A DNA stretch of 32,607 nt, from positions 1-32,607 of the forward strand of contig JAGQXH010000009.1 of assembly GCA_020436695.1 (NCBI GenBank), read 5' to 3'. The position numbers were made by a program, and so were the translations under genes. This document shows, one piece after another, positions 31,732 through 32,607 of this stretch. The DNA is from Lewinella sp. (GTDB lineage: Bacteria > Bacteroidota > Bacteroidia > Chitinophagales > Saprospiraceae). The stretch's first letter is position 1. Each line of letters starts with the position of its first letter. Below the pieces are notes generated by a model. That model saw only the letters and a list, made by a program, of their open reading frames with translations, was not told the DNA's origin and searched no databases.

Positions 31732-32436
31732 TTATAACAAATTAAGCTGGGCCATTACCCGGGCCCGATAGGTGTCGCTGATAGGAATGATATTACGGCC
31801 GATCTGGATGGAATTGTCTTCGATGTTGTCGATCTTGCCGATCGCAACGATGTAGGACCGGTGGGTGCGCAGAAAATACCTTGTAGGTAGCCGCTGTTCG
31901 ATCATTTTCATAGTCATGTACAAGGTATAGCGTTTTTCAGCAGTGGTCAGTACTACATAGTCGCCGAGTGCCTGAAAAAAAAGAATGTCGCTCCATTGAA
32001 CTCTTACCAAAACGTTATTGGAACGGAAGAACAGGTGTTCATCCATACTCGACACCGGTTGGGCCGGAGGCTCGTTGCGGCTCTGGAATATTTCCCAGGC
32101 CCGCTCCACAGCGGTAAGCAAACGGGGAAGGGTAATGGGTTTGACCAGATAATCCACTACCTGCAGATCGAATGCTTCTACAGCATAGTCCCGCTTGGAA
32201 GTCACAAAAATGATCAGTGGTTTCTGCTGATGCAGTGTTTTGATCAGCTCCAGACCACTCATATTGGGCATTTCAACATCCAGCAGGATCAGATCAACGG
32301 CCGTATCCCGGAGAAATCGTATCGTACTGATCGCGTTTTCACATTCTCCCTTGAGCGTAATGTAATCGATGTCTGCAATCAGATGGCGGAGTGCGGTTCG
32401 CGCCATGGCATTGTCATCAACGATGAGGCAGGTCAT
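31732..32436 (-). CDS. LytTR-family response regulator (LytR/AlgR type)
   Basis: A 234-residue protein. The receiver domain (about 2-115) opens with CLIVDDNAMART and has the phospho-acceptor D53 in LILLDVEMPNMSG and K99 in DYLVKPIT. The LytTR DNA-binding domain (about 135-230) contains SDILFFQALGDYVVLTT, RYFLRTHRSYIVAIGKID and IPISDTYRARV. Such regulators bind direct repeats upstream of their targets and control secreted or surface functions. It is first in an operon with the hybrid kinase, 3 bases apart, and is the obvious end point of its phosphorelay. No target gene is identified in the window. Confidence 0.95.
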   Translation of the reverse strand: MTCLIVDDNAMARTALRHLIADIDYITLKGECENAISTIRFLRDTAVDLILLDVEMPNMSGLELIKTLHQQKPLIIFVTSKRDYAVEAFDLQVVDYLVKPITLPRLLTAVERAWEIFQSRNEPPAQPVSSMDEHLFFRSNNVLVRVQWSDILFFQALGDYVVLTTAEKRYTLYMTMKMIEQRLPTRYFLRTHRSYIVAIGKIDNIEDNSIQIGRNIIPISDTYRARVMAQLNLL

Positions 32437-32607
32437 ATGTCATTGGGATTATTTTTTAGATAAAGTTATACGTTTTGGAGTATTGTTGGACGTGCATTCG
32501 AAAAGAAGTTACCTTGTTTTTGTAAAAATAGGAATGGGGAATGAGACGACTTGGAGAATAAAAGACAGAGAGGCTGGGGGCAAACCTAATCAGTTTTAAC
32601 AGTGACG

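Noticed and set aside
1-32607. CRISPR array, tRNA or rRNA genes
   Set aside because: No regularly spaced repeats, cloverleaf-like sequences or rRNA signatures were seen when reading the window.

Overview
The window looks like chromosomal DNA of a free-living Bacteroidota. The evidence is a RagA/SusC-RagB/SusD pair, several proteins with C-terminal type IX secretion (T9SS) sorting domains, a Reg_prop beta-propeller lipoprotein, an S74-domain surface protein and occasional TAnnTTTG-like -7 promoter boxes. A Saprospirales/Lewinella-like host is my inference from the mix of families (S74 surface protein, Uma2, darcynin, EAD-like adaptor); no rRNA or marker gene is present to prove it. No tRNA, rRNA or CRISPR array was seen.

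Layout. 1-300: the 3' tail of a transposase and a strong hairpin that may be an IS end and/or terminator. 324-2692 (minus): an envelope-stress-type operon of ECF sigma factor, membrane anti-sigma-like protein and DUF4097-like exported protein, divergent from a seven-blade propeller lipoprotein (2980-4020). 4060-7244: small housekeeping or detoxification genes (PPP-type phosphatase, PAT-like acetyltransferase, GyrI-like, DUF1801 and VOC proteins). 7318-8826: a Ser/Thr kinase with a DIL motif in place of DFG and an EAD11-like C-terminal adaptor domain, which is the most unusual gene here. 9055-14993: a T9SS cargo protein, then the susC-susD pair. 15066-17313 (minus): an S74 surface protein and a small T9SS cargo in one operon. 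17453-22243: an accessory stretch with an AHSA1 protein, Uma2, WYL regulator, MmcQ/YjbR protein, a subclass B1 metallo-beta-lactamase, an acetyltransferase and darcynin, plus two decayed gene tails (an SDR oxidoreductase and an outer-membrane beta-barrel). 22408-23781 (minus): a Tat-exported Gfo/Idh/MocA protein. 24176-27561: an AraC-type regulator followed by a YncD/PqqU-like TonB-dependent receptor. 28077-32436 (minus): a membrane-anchored coiled-coil protein and a two-gene phosphorelay (LytTR response regulator plus hybrid kinase with REC and HPt).

How the genes may work together. The sigma/anti-sigma/DUF4097 genes form a translationally compact envelope-response unit. SusC and SusD form one outer-membrane uptake machine whose substrate cannot be told, because no glycosidase or peptidase is beside it. 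The hybrid kinase carries every residue for an H252-D544-H685 relay that could end on D53 of the adjacent LytTR regulator. The YncD-like receptor lies directly after an AraC regulator and may be controlled by it. The kinase-EAD11 protein has no partner in the window; by analogy with EAD systems, a partner carrying the same domain would be expected elsewhere in the genome.
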